A stretch of DNA of 62,000 bases from Adiantum capillus-veneris (taxonomy: Eukaryota; Streptophyta; Polypodiopsida; Polypodiales; Pteridaceae): the NCBI GenBank assembly GCA_014529385.2, contig CM043943.1, forward strand, positions 96,808,355 through 96,870,354, in the 5' to 3' direction. This document shows, in pieces, positions 42,487-54,329 of this stretch. The position numbers and the translations under genes were made by a program. Under the pieces are notes generated by a model. That model worked only from the letters and a program-made list of their open reading frames with translations. It was not told where the DNA came from and made no database searches. Every line of letters begins with the position of its first letter. Positions within the stretch are counted from its first letter, which is position 1.

Positions 42487-43929
42487 TTATTTTCGTCTAG
42501 GAATACGTTTCTCCTTGCAATTTTTTGTCTGAGCTCGAGGAGAGGGCTGCGATATAGAGTTGTGCCCCCTCTTGTTGTCCTTCTGGACTTCCATAGGAGA
42601 AGGCCCTACCTCTGTGTTACCCTTCTGGATAGGGGCTACGTTCTCTTTGTTGGGGTCGCTACTTGAATTTGACCTGTTCTGATTTGGGTCATTCATCTTG
42701 TCTGCTTGGTTGACTTGTATTTCTAATCTAGTGTTCGTGTCATCATCTTCCTTCGAGTCGGGTTCAATGGATTCTGCCACGTCGGATTCTTCCCACTTTG
42801 GCAGGGCTACTAGCAGGGCGAATCTATTGGGTCCTCTCGTTTTGCTCTTGTTTGTAGGAGTCTTGTTTGTCGATACTTTCTATGGCTTAGGGGGAGTGGG
42901 GGCAGGAACACTCGAGGGAGCAGAAGGGGCGTTCTTATGAGGGCTAGCATTCGTGGGGGCTTGTTCAACCTTAGGGTTTTTCTTAGGGCATTCCCTAACG
43001 AAGTGTCCTTTCACTCCGCAGTGAAAGCACGCGTTAGGCAGGTACTTGTAGCTTAGGGGTTGTTCAAAGCATTCTCCATCGTCCAATGCAATAAGCATCG
43101 ATTGTGGCAGGTCGACTGAGATGTCCATCTCAATGAGGGCTTGTGGGTGCCATGCAGGGATATAATCCCCTCTTGGTCTGCCTCCTAAAACAGTGCCTAA
43201 CTGAGCCCCTATAACCCTGAGGTGGTTGTGGTAATGCAGGGGGAGGTTTGGGAACTCGACCTAGACAGGGAAGTGGTTGAGTGAGTCGCTTTCAACTTTA
43301 TAGTCCCTGTTCCACTTGAACAGACAGAGGGGGGTCGCCCTTAGTAGCCATTGCCTAGTGCTCAATACTCGGAACGCCATATCCGCATTCTTAAAGACGA
43401 AGACGTACTGGTTTCTGGGTAAGGCCTGTATGGTCTCCACTTCAGCCCCTATAGCCCCCCATTGATTTCGAATCCACCCTCGTAGGACATCTGCAGGTGG
43501 GCGAGGGCTGACAAGAAGTCCTATCAATGCCCTGTTCTCTAGGTCACTTTGGATTTTCCTAACCTGAACAGCAGGTAGTAAGACATAGGGCTTACCGGCT
43601 CCATGCGACTGGTCGCCTCCAGCAGAAGTCTAATTGCCTCCTCCTTGTTGAGTGCTCGTGGCATGACCATTGGAGGTTATAGTGGCAAGGTCCTCAGGAG
43701 GATCCGCAGATCCACTTGCATGCTGAGGGTGAGCTACTGGTTGGGAGAAGAAGCCGAAATCATGGCGCAACAGTCTAGCAGCCTCGAGCTTCTCTGCACT
43801 TCCGAGCAACGGGCTATGGTGGTCTATTCCGTTTAGTAGCGCTGCGGCTAGGGGGTTATGCGGGGCGAATGAGCTTGGGTCGAAATCTGTGAGACCAGCG
43901 CCATGCAGTATCTGGCAGTTATTGCCCAC
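42487..43929 (-). pseudogene. ORF1 protein of LINE 1 (nucleic-acid binding, zinc knuckle)
   Basis: One reading frame of 481 codons with three internal stops, at about 43628, 43260 and 42878. Each stop looks like a single C-to-T or G-to-A change (CAG or TGG to TAG). Domains in order: Ser/Ala-rich N-terminus, a DUF4283-like region (RPPADVLRGWIRNQWG, VFKNADMAFRVLSTRQWLL), a single knuckle CFHCGVKGHFVREC, then a charged, Asn/Lys-rich tail. It would coat LINE RNA. Confidence 0.78.
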
Positions 43930-44110
43930 GAGTGTATGATGGGGGAGAGTGCTCGTGGCCCAGATAGCGGGGCCTTGCGCCAGGAGTGTGATGAGGTGGG
44001 ATAGTGGGAGAAGACATTCTGCATGGAACGTGAAGAGGGCCGCCGCCTTGACAGAGGCAATGACAAGCTAGGGTTCCATCGCTAGGGTTCCACCACTACG
44101 AAGACTCTCA

Positions 44111-47100
44111 CAAATAGTTTTTGATGAAGAAGTGGTACCCCCTACTTGGCAAGCCTTGGGTTTATCACTTATTTATTGCGAAACCCATCATGATTCATGA
44201 TACATTCATGTCTTCAATCTGGGTAATGATTATCTTTTAAGCTTTGTCTTAGTAATCAACATTTTCTCTCCGTACATTTTTTTAAAACAACCTCTGGGAA
44301 CACATCACTATGGACTCAGCCTTTGGGCAGGCCAAAACAGATGTGGACAACTACTTTGATAGCACTTTAAAATCTTCTCTAGTTAAGTTAGGCCAGAGAG
44401 AGAATACCCTGCTCTAAGAGCTAAGAACAGGTGAGGGCACGCTCTGCAGTCGCGAGGTTTGGACGCCTGCCCTGGCCTGGTCACACCGAGGTGGGGGCCC
44501 TCATTGGCGGACGATCCAGGGGCCGTCTCAGCTTCACGATGGGGATGTACACGGGAGCTGCTCTATGTGTGGATGCTGTGGATTTTGGTCGATGGGATAG
44601 GGGAGGGACTCTCAACTGCTCTTGCTATCCATGGGGCCAGGTTTATTTTCTTTTGCACGGGGGGTTGTGCGGCTGCCCTGTTCTAGCACGAAACGAAGTC
44701 TGTCAAGGTTGGATGAAGCATTATTGAGGTAGAAAATGCAGTTGGTTGGTGTCTTGGTGGGAGCAAGTGGGTTTGCAAATGGGCCTTGGCCTGCGATGTA
44801 TACGGTTCATGACAACAATCGACAATGATTTCTTGGGTGGTGATCAGACTCCGTTTTGTTGATGGGGACCTTAGGTCCACTCAAGCCGATGTGGGGACCT
44901 CGAGCCGCGCCCATTTTGCAACATTATTGGCGGTTTTCCTTCAAAGGAGGTGCTTGCAGATGGAGATGCCTCTGTGGTAGCCGAGGTTAGCTTGCCTTTT
45001 GCTTCTCTTGATTGATATGCAGGGTGGCTCCCTTACTAGCCAAGTGTTTTTTGGATGTATTTGATGTCGCATGTCCTATTGTATTGGGTATGGGCTCCTT
45101 GTAAAAGCCCAAATCTATGGTCTGTTGTTGTTTGGGGTGGCTCCCCCTAATAATCGATGCATATGGTCTCTTGAGGTGTTGTGTATGGTAATGTTATGGT
45201 GATGGCCTCACTCGTGGTGAGCAAGTCTGCTAATGTAATTTTTTGCTCACCTTATATATTCACCCACATATTGTGGGGTTTGTTAAAAAAAAATAAAAAA
45301 TCTCTAGTTAGCGCTTATGCATACCACACAGAGCTTTACTTCTCCTCTTCTCTCTGCCTACTTCGATGCCCGACACCGGATCTGGCTTGATTCAAAAAAA
45401 TTTCCATTTTTCCCAGCGGGTACCCCGTATTCCAATTATCTCTATGAAAAACAAAAATTGTTGTGTCTAATATTAGGTCAGTGCATTGTGTTATATATTG
45501 AGTATATAAGAACAAGAGTGATGACTACAAACCAGAAGAGCCTTGAGTATGACGTTTGAGTTGTATTACATTGTAAAACCCTATTTGCTTACTTTCCAAT
45601 TTGCATAATTCTATGATGTCTATATATGTTGACAAGCCAATCCATCTGTGCACACACACATGCCACAAACAATAAAATGCACCCCCACTTCAACATACAC
45701 TTTTTAATTATGAAAATGTGTCCATGCATGTGTGTGTGCACACAAACACAAACACGCAATCACTCAAATGTAAGTAGGCAAAGTTAGAGATTGACTTCAA
45801 AAGAATATGCGCACACACATGTATACACATGCATTGAGACATTTTAAAATATTGCACATATATTAATATATTTTTTTGCATCCATAGAAAATTAATATTT
45901 AGGTACTTTCATTAGGAAAAGTTTGGATTTAGTTAGTTCTTGGTTCTCGCTTTGCAATGCCTATGTGAAGCATGCCTCAAACCCTAACTCGTGGTCTCAA
46001 GAGGGGCAACTCTAGTGGTTGCAAAATGGGTTGGAGGCCCTATGGGTGGATCATTTGGAGGTCTCAAGGAGGGCATGAATTGGGCTCGGAGCGATTTATA
46101 GGCTCTGTTGCTTTCTACGGGTGGGGATCTCTTGATTGTCTACTCCCTTAGCCCCGTTTAGGTATGTGATGGACACATTTAGGCTCCACCCATCTTCCAG
46201 ACTTATGCTCTGTGATTCGGCTTCCTTGGTGTCAAGCTAGTACGTGGCAGATGCTTGCTCTCTAAGGGAAGCTGAGGTGGATTTCCCCGTGCTTCTGTGG
46301 CTTCTTCTTCTTTGGCTTTAGGGCAGCATGCTTGATGGACAAGGTGCTAATGTGGTAGGTCACCTCCCTTGGTGGCATCCCCATGTAGACTTATTTCTTT
46401 TTGGATGGCTTCTATGTCATACGTATTGTCCATTTGTGGGTGGCTCTCTACATTAGCTCATGTATGTGGTTCGAGGTTATTATAGTCTTGAACGCTTGTC
46501 TGTTGTGATGCCATGGCACAGTATGAGCATGGCTTGCATTGTAAATGTTTTGGCTTTACTTTATATTTCAGTCACTATATGTGAGTTTGGAAAAACAAAA
46601 TGGAAAGTTTGGCTCAAATATGGACCTTGTAAAAAATGCCATGTCAACATAGAGAGATAATCAAAAGTGATATACCTTTATTTTTTTATTTAAAAAAAAC
46701 GTATAAAAAAGTCTTAAAATTTATATCATGGTGTACTTCATTGAATACAAAAGGACAAGTGCTCAAAACTTAGTGCCGTGTATCTCAAAGATTGTTGTTG
46801 TAAGAACTACTAGGTGAACATGAGTTATGACAAAAAAACGCGGCAAGACAACTGTAAAAATTTTTCTTCTTTGTATGCTACACTTTTGGTGTAAATTTTT
46901 TTCTTCTTTGTATGTTACACTTTTGGTACATCATCTCATATTAGGAGGAGGAGAAAAATAGGGCTATTGCAACATGAAGAAACATAGAAAATAATTATGT
47001 ATCAATGTCCATAAATACAAAAGAGTCCAAGAATGCGTAGTAAGCAAAAACTCTTTCTTTCTCTTTGGTTTAGTATGTTTGTGTCTTTCTATCTTTGCAT

Positions 47101-48360
47101 ATATTTCTATCTTTTTATCTCTTTTTTGCATTCTTTGTCTCTCCCCCCTATCTCTTTGTTTTTTATATTGAGTATAGGTAGTTACCTTGCCAAGTGACCA
47201 TGCAGGTAGCCAATTATTTATGAATGGAAGCCAGATTGTGCATGGAACAAAATTTTTGCTAATACAATACAACCTACATGTACTCTATTTCTTGCTCTTG
47301 TACACTTTGAAAATAAGCCACTAGAAAAAGAGTTTTTAGAGGAATGCATCCTATTGTGCTTATCAACAAATTTGAGATGTGTTCCATCTAAAAAATTATA
47401 GAGTTTCTATGGTTGGTCATATAGTGGCCAAAATTTATGTTGTTGCCCTTAAGGAAATTATGAGTTTACATGCCCCAAGTGTGGTGTTGGGGGGGGGGGG
47501 GGATGTGGGCAATAGCTTTAGGTAGGTGGGTTTTAGAAAGTCTTTCTTCACCACATTTTCATTGTTAGTTGTCTCATTGATCAAAGGGGTAGAAAAAGAG
47601 GTTTTGCTACTATTGAGATGATGCTTAGTTTTGCTAAGAAATATCTTTTTTTTTCCTTTCTTTAAATCAGGTTATTTATGATACATTACATAGAATGTTA
47701 TTTTATTGGAATCGCATGTAGCCAAGACACCCAATTTTATGTACATTTTCCCATTGCCTACTTCAAAAAATTTATATTTTAGATTTGTAGGATTTCTTAC
47801 AAGTTACAAGAAGAAAGTTATAACAGTTCCAACCATTTTGTAGAGCTTGGATTTTCTCTTTCTACTAGTCTTTTTCCTTTTCTTCATATATGAATTTGCA
47901 AATCTTTTCTCACATGGAATTTGGCTACCATTGCAACAAACCACCTTAGACAAAAACAACAAATTTTGCTCCAACCTTACAATAAATATATTGATATATT
48001 AAATTTGACTAAACTTACAAAAAATTTATACAAAAGTGTTTTAAAATATGTGAAGATGTATATGTTTATAAAAAGTTAAAGCTATAATATAAAAAATCTT
48101 GATGTGCCATTAGAAATTCAATACATAATCTTAGCTAAATTAGATCCTAATGATCATCAATAATAACTAAATTCGCCGCTATATACAAGACAATCATTGC
48201 ACACTTGTCATCCTTTTTAAGACTAGAAAAATTAGCATATGCAAAGTTCTAAATCCTTTGTGTTTGAAAATTTTTTAACAATCTTTTGATACCATGCCAT
48301 TAAAGCCTATTTTTGCCCATATAATGGTTTTTATTTTCAAAACTGACAATGGTGAGTGAA
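44111..48360. other. No gene recognised; decayed repeats
   Basis: AT-rich, with short ORFs only. It contains two diverged copies of one sequence (about 44990-45290 and 46370-46600), a 17-bp inverted repeat (45647/45726), a short duplication around 46855-46930 (TTCTTCTTTGTATGTTACAC-like) and a G14 run at 47489. No promoter or RNA gene can be supported. Confidence 0.5.
45647..45742. repeat. 17-bp inverted repeat in CA/TG-rich DNA
   Basis: TGTGCACACACACATGC at 45647-45663 and its exact complement at 45726-45742, with a 62-nt spacer. Confidence 0.9.
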
Positions 48361-50143
48361 TTATATTAGCATAACTAAAAAGTTACAAATATGAGTCATG
48401 CTCAGGTCGAGCCATAAAGTTTTTTAGCAACCATAGATACATCAGCTGATAGGGAGCCACCCTACAACATTGAAAACGACACCAGAGAGAGACTTGGCTG
48501 AACATAGAGAAAACCTTGACTTCAAAAAGGACCCATATACTAACGAGGCATTGTGCCACCAGTTGCCTGTTTCCACTCATTAGAGTTCATCCATTTCCCA
48601 ATGTCCACAATTGTTTCCCTAATTTCTTGTATAATCTTTGTGAACCTAGCTATTTTCAAGGTTTTTTGGAAGACTCACAATTCCAACTTCCACATGTTTT
48701 GAAGTAGTAGAATCTAAAAAATTGCATGCCGATAAAAGGTAGCGCTTGGATCTTGAACACCCTCCCACCCAGGAAAAGATCGTTCTTGAAGAACACTATC
48801 TTCCAAGTCTTTTGAAACCATTCTCAAATCTTCCTTGCCAAGCCACAAATCACCGTGGGCACTCCTTGAAGAAGTGAGGGAGTTCATCACTAGCCATTCT
48901 ACATTGCGAGCATTTATTGAGACTAATACCTCTGGCTAGAACCTTCACACTTGTAGGTAAGGCTCCCCATAGAACCTTCCATAGAAAAATTTTCATCCAA
49001 AGTGGCCATTGTGGGTACCAGATGTTCTTTGCGATTGTTCACCCATCTTGATTTTGGCCATTGCTTGTGTCACTGCTTGTTTAGGGGGAAAATCAATCGG
49101 TTGGAGACCATAAGAGTGTGTTACATCCTTGGTTTGTGGTTTAAGGAAATGTGTATTTGTGGGCCACCACCATGATTTCCACTCAACCCTGAACTCGCAA
49201 CAAGTAGGTAGTCAGCATTTGTCTACCCATTCTGAAGCTATATTAGCCAATAGTCTTTCAGGCCCACTAAGGTGAAAGTGGGAGGCCAATTGGTATGTTC
49301 CTTTACAACTTCTACTATTGTTGTCCCACAATTGGCCCACTCGACGGAGTCCTTTGTTATTGATCTTTCTAGAAATTTCCCTCTTGATCGGGTTCAAAAG
49401 GATGCTTTTGGCCTTAGGTAGCCAAGGGGATCAATGAGTTATAGAGTTATGAAATTAACTTTTTATCACTCCCCATTCCAAGTTATCTATTTTTGTATTG
49501 CATTTCCAAACTAGCTTGCCCATTGTACCCCCAAGCTTTAGGTTAGACCATCGAGGGGCAAGCAGCTTGTTATACATCTCAAGATCTTGCCACTTTCCAC
49601 CTTGCAAGTACATCTTGGCATTGTCTCTCATGGCCTTTGTCATAATAGCCCATTCTTGGTCTTGCTTCATGATTTCTACCACAAACTTGGCTCACTCGGT
49701 TTTCGCATGAGTACTAGGGTTAAGGATCTCAATAGTGCCTTGCTCTATAGGACTTGCAAAGGGATTCCCATCTTGCCCAATGCCTACGGTGTTGAGGTTT
49801 TAGTGTTCTTCTTCCATAGGAATATTTTTATTGGTTTCAAGAACTTCATTTGGCTAACTTTAGCAAACGGATCATTGAAGGCTATATAAGGGAGTATAAT
49901 CAAATTGACCACTTTCAAGTTTGCTCAAGAAAGGAAGAAACACATACTCCCATATGTGCATCTTGCTCCTTACCTTATCCAAGACCCATATGAATATTTT
50001 CTTATGGGTTATGTCCACCCCGAGAGGGGCACCTAGGTGCCAAAATACCTTCCCTTTGATACTATCTCCTTGGTCCACATTGAGGGATCAAATAAGTCAT
50101 TTTTTGAGATTGAAATTAATCTTGAATTTTCAATACTACACTT

Positions 50144-50512
50144 CTACCCTGATGCAATGGCATACGTTTGTAAAATCTTTAGAGCCTTCGTAATCACTTG
50201 AGTGAAAGGCTTGAGGAAGAGAAGGGAATCATTCATAAACAACTTTGCAAGAAGTTGTTCGTTGTTAGATAGAGACAACCCTTGAATATCCCCTCTTGAA
50301 ACATTGTCTTTGAGTAATGTCACCAATGGATGAGATCGAATGGCGAACATTAGAGGGGCTAGTGGGTAGCCATTCTTGATTGATCTTTTGTCATTGAGTG
50401 CACCCCCAATTCTTTCATTGAACAAGACCTCAAATTGGCTACCAGTACCAAGGGTGAGAACCAAATGACACATCCACGACCCAAAGCCCGACAATTTCAT
50501 GACATCTTTGAT
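50144..50512 (-). pseudogene. Reverse transcriptase fragment of LINE 2
   Basis: SFIKDVMKLSGFGSWMC, then GYPLAPLMFAI and LFMNDSLLFL, where the catalytic FADD has become FMND. Upstream, past the MITE at 50521-50766, the RT continues with LLQMNLDKSSNMIT, which joins in sense with SFIKDV. Confidence 0.7.
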
Positions 50513-50520
50513 GAATGACC

Positions 50521-50766
50521 TTGGGGGGTGCACTATGTAATCATGTTAATGTATAACGTGAGTGGATTGGAGGGGTTTTAAAATGCAAAAAAAAAAGGCA
50601 ATTTAATAGAGATACATTTTAAAATAACGGGGTTTTATATTCAATTTTGAAAAAAATCCCAGAATAAGGGGTCATTTTATTCATTTAGACATGTTAAAAG
50701 AGGGTTTTTTTTAATACCCCATGAATGCACGTTATATAGGGGATAATACATGGTGAACCCCCCAAG
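50521..50766. mobile_element. 246-bp MITE with long imperfect inverted ends (copy 2)
   Basis: Left TTGGGGGGTGCACTATGTAA; the right end read on the minus strand is TTGGGGGGTTCACCATGTAT after CAC. Similarity of the ends extends about 45 bp through TATAACGTG. Flanks TGAATGACC (50512-50520) and TGAAGGACT (50767-50775) agree at 7 of 9 sites, a worn 9-bp target duplication. Same length and end motif as the MITE at 11698. It splits the LINE 2 RT. Confidence 0.82.
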
Positions 50767-51317
50767 TGAAGGACTATGTGATCATGTTAGAAGATTTATC
50801 TAAATTCATCTGCAATAGAATGGACTCTTGCTTAATGAATGTTGCATACTCTATGCCGACCATTGCTACCATAATGTTATCATAGATTGACCTTCCCTTG
50901 ATAAATCCATGCTGGTGGGGAGTGATGAACTTGTCCCAAGAGGGGAGAGAGCCTGAGGGCTACAATTTTGGCAATAATTTTATAGTCCAATGGCATCATA
51001 GTAATGGGACGCCAATGCTTAAGCTGAGAGTGGAATTTTTTTTAGGGATAGGTTTGATGAGGCCCCTTTTAATGCTTAATTCAATGACTCCATCGAGCAA
51101 GGCTTGGTTAGAAATTTTCATGACTGAGGAATTAAGATCAGTCCAAAATTTTCATGACTGAGGAATTAAGATCAATCCAAAATTCTTTGAAAAACTTAGT
51201 GGCCAAACTATCCCATCTAGGGGACTTGTCTTTAGCTAAAGCTTGCAACGTGTGAGAGCATTTCTCCTCGGTGAATGCCTTCTCAAATAGGTTTCCATAT
51301 GAGTGGGAAACCGTTTT

Positions 51318-51638
51318 TTACAGTTCTAAGAAGAGTAGCTCTGTCTTCATGCCTTTTGAGGAGGCCTCAAGACTATGATCTGTTGTAAAGTGATCAAACA
51401 TCATCCGATCCATTTCATTTGGGTCATTAACATCATTTTCTTCCCCATTGGTGAGCAAGTGGACAAGGCCATGATTTCTCTTGACTTTGAGGGCCTTGAA
51501 GAAGTGAGTTTGATTAGCCTCCTCGGATTGGAGGTAGGTTTCTTTGGATAATATTTTGGCCTTTCTCACCTCCTTGAGTTGGTGTTTGGTCAAGTCACAT
51601 TTAGCTTCTATGCTCAGCTTCAAAGTCCGACCCTTCAT
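51318..51638 (-). pseudogene. Endonuclease-RT linker of LINE 2
   Basis: KAKILSKETYLQSEEANQTH and FFKALKVKRNHGLVHLL resemble the linker of plant LINE ORF2 (W/YLQ..EENKTKFFH-type block). No catalytic residues. Confidence 0.55.
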
Positions 51639-52653
51639 GGGTTTTAGAGGTTAATAGCTCTACTTTGGTAGCGAGCTACTTTAGGCACCTCTTCTGGTAT
51701 TGCTTCCTTCTAGGATGTGCAATTTTGATTGCCTTTTGAATATTATTCATGAAGATATCCCAAGTCCTAGGAGTTACCGAATCCACATCTTTACAAATCT
51801 TGATCATACCTTTGAAGGCTAGGATTTTGAAGAGACGTTCTTTGAAAAGGCAAGCCCCTATGTAACTTCTTAGACCCTTGGGGGCAATGACCTTCTCCTT
51901 TGTTTTTTTTAAAATTCATGCTTAACAATAGGTGATTTGATAGGCATTGTTAAGTCATCACCTTTATTTCAAGAAATATCGTAGCTAGTCGGCTTGATGA
52001 GAAAAGTAGAATTGATCTAATTGAGATGATGTGCTAGCATATTGTAGACTAGTGTATGTGACCCTAGTGTGCTACTAGAGGGGCCCACATCCCACATGTT
52101 TAGTAACAACCACTTCTCACACAGACTTAATCGTTTGGATCTTGTGGATATAGCTACCATGTTTGATGATCATATTCTATCCTTTCTCTTCTCAACCATA
52201 TTAAAGTCTCCCACCAAGAGCCATTTACCTTCAATATGGACGCCTTTCAAGTGCTCCCATAGCTTTGTTCTTCCGTTTGTAGAGCAGGGTCTATATACAT
52301 TGATGATGGTAATATTCAAATCTTTCCACTTGACCTTTACTCCTAGAGCTCTCTATGAGGAATGATTGAACACCACCTTTGGCTCTAGATCCCTATCCAC
52401 AACAACGTTCAGGTTTCTTCTCAGCCATAATGGGAGGTTGAAGAGTTGCACCCATACCGAGCACATATCCTAAAATTGCACCCACATCGGGCAATTCATA
52501 ATGGGAGGTTGATAAATTGCATCCACACGGAAGGGGGGGGAGGGGGGGGGGTTGAGGAAATAGCAAGCTTTTGGCCATTGCTGCCTCATCAATGAATTGC
52601 ATTGAGAAGAAGCCTTTTGCAAGCCCTTATGAGCTTGAACTTTAAATTTACAT

Positions 52654-53120
52654 AGGTCTTCAAACCCATAGCAAAAGTGCTCAAAGGAGGAAAATGACCC
52701 CCATGTTCCATTTGAAATGTCAAAAAATGTTAACATGGGGCTTTAAATCACCCCAATCCAAGTCCTAGAGCTCAAGTTATGACCCCAAGAAACGGAGCAC
52801 CCCCCATAATACAAAAAAGGGGGGTTGTGGATGTTAACATGGGGCTTTAAATCACCCCAATTCAAGTCCTAGAGCTCAAGTTATGACCCCAAGAAAAGGA
52901 GAACCCCCTATAATACAAACAAGGGGGGATTTGTCTTGCCACAATGCAAAAAAGGGTGAGTCAAATGCCCCCCTTTTCCATGTTGTGAGGGGTTGCTCCT
53001 TTCCTCAATGTCATAACCTGAGTTGTGGAACTCAGACGGGGATGATTCAAAGACCTATGTCAATGTTTTTTGACATTTTGGATGCAACGGGGTTCTCCTA
53101 TGAGTTTAAAGACTTGTAAA
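52654..53120. repeat. ~470-bp imperfect fold-back with a duplicated unit
   Basis: The left arm (GTCTTCAAACCCATAG, then AAATGTCAAAAAATGTTAAC, then CAAGTTATGACCCC) is matched by the reverse complement of the right arm in the same order (GTCTTTAAACTCATAG, AAATGTCAAAAAACATTGAC, CAGGTTATGAC). Within the left side a 104-bp unit is repeated in tandem (from 52727 and 52831). No ORF. Confidence 0.8.
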
Positions 53121-53327
53121 GTTGGAGACCCAAACATTTGCTAGTGTTCTAGCTAATCCATATCAACGTATAGTGTATATTTGCAACAATGATTTTTGAC
53201 CAATCCAAGATGTTTTTTTCACATTCTAAGCATATAAAATAATAGGCAAGTGATGACCTAAGAAGAGTGACATAAAGTGGTGATTGCACCACAATGTGAG
53301 AGAGGAGGAGGGGGTGATGTCCCGCCG

Positions 53328-53355
53328 CCCCCCCCCCCCCCCCCCCCCCCCCCCC
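53328..53355. repeat. C28 homopolymer run
   Basis: 28 consecutive C, then CCCCC after one G, then A-rich AAATAAA units. Confidence 0.95.
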
Positions 53356-54240
53356 GCCCCCAAAAAAAATAAAAAAATAAAAAAATTATGATAGGTTTAA
53401 ACATAATCAATTTGTTTCTTGACTTCTCTTTTGTTCATGTCTGTGATGCGTCATGCATGGGCAAGGAGTCCAAGTTGCCTCAATTTTCCTAGAGCCGGAT
53501 GGAATGCTCGACCAGAAAGATTTCTCATGTCATGTGCAAGCACATTTGGGTGAACATATGTGACACATGCCTTAGAAAATATGGGTACTCATTTTGGTTT
53601 GACACTCTAAGGTGTTTTCAAGGCAATAATATATGAATTTCTATGGAGAATCCACGTTTTCACTCTTATATATTATTACAATTCTTGCATTTTATATCGA
53701 ATTGTTTTGAGTTATTAAAACTCAAAATATCCATAAAAATATGATATTTCACACTTGAATATTATTTTTGTCTTTGAACTTTGCAATGCAACTTTTTATT
53801 CATGATCTATATTTTGTGGTACTTGCAAGTTTTTCAATACTGAAAACATTCTTATACATAATAGAAGTATAAATCTTTTACATCCCAACATATTGTCAAC
53901 ATGTTTTTGTATAGAATTATTCATCCCTCCCTCCAAGGGAGCATCCAAAAGTATATGTTTTCAATGCTACCTTTTTTTTCATCCAACATTTTCTTGATAA
54001 GTAGCAGTGCTTTGAGATTATGCATTCTTTTTCACCTCTAAAATCTTCCCACATAATGTTTATGATGTTATCACAATAAGCTTCTCTATTGAAACATTTT
54101 GAGTCTAAACCAATAAAAAGAAGTTTTGAAAATAAACAAATGAGCCATCACTAATTATTGAGGGCTATCGAGTTCATGCTTTCTAAAATTGTGCTCTTCA
54201 TGATGGCCAACACAATCAATTAAGAGGGTTTGGATTCTGT
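53356..54240. other. AT-rich sequence, no gene seen
   Basis: No ORF, repeat or signal that can be supported. Confidence 0.5.
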
Positions 54241-54329
54241 GATAACATTATTCTTATCTATGTTGCTTGAGCTTGATGAATTCAGTACCTCCTTCCTTGA
54301 GGCTGGCATGTCCTATAAAAGAAAGATAT

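Larger units (their letters stand above)
38817..44110 (-). mobile_element. LINE 1 (plant non-LTR retrotransposon)
   Basis: Minus-strand order is ORF1 with zinc knuckle, AP-type endonuclease, RT with FADD, then a zinc-binding reverse-transcriptase-type C-terminal domain. No LTRs. The 3' end abuts the truncated LTR of element C without a visible poly-A. Three in-frame stops in ORF1 and at least two frameshifts in ORF2 make it inactive. The 5' end is approximate. Confidence 0.88.
48361..52410 (-). mobile_element. LINE 2 (older non-LTR retrotransposon), interrupted by a MITE
   Basis: Fragments in LINE order on the minus strand: endonuclease end at about 52100-52340 (WLLVGDFNMVEKRKDRI), linker 51318-51638, RT (about 50776-50900 and 50144-50512), thumb region 49872-50078 (HLGAPLGVDITHKKI), later pieces 49455-49682 and 49212-49397, and the zinc-binding end at about 48840-49000 (KCSQCR, LPHFFKECP). 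ORF1 was not found. Many stops and a 39-bp tandem duplication at about 51110-51185. Much more decayed than LINE 1. Ends approximate. Confidence 0.78.

Noticed and set aside
44431-44727. 98-codon ORF after LINE 1
   Set aside because: No domain and no conservation evidence; the frame is open by chance in GC-richer DNA.
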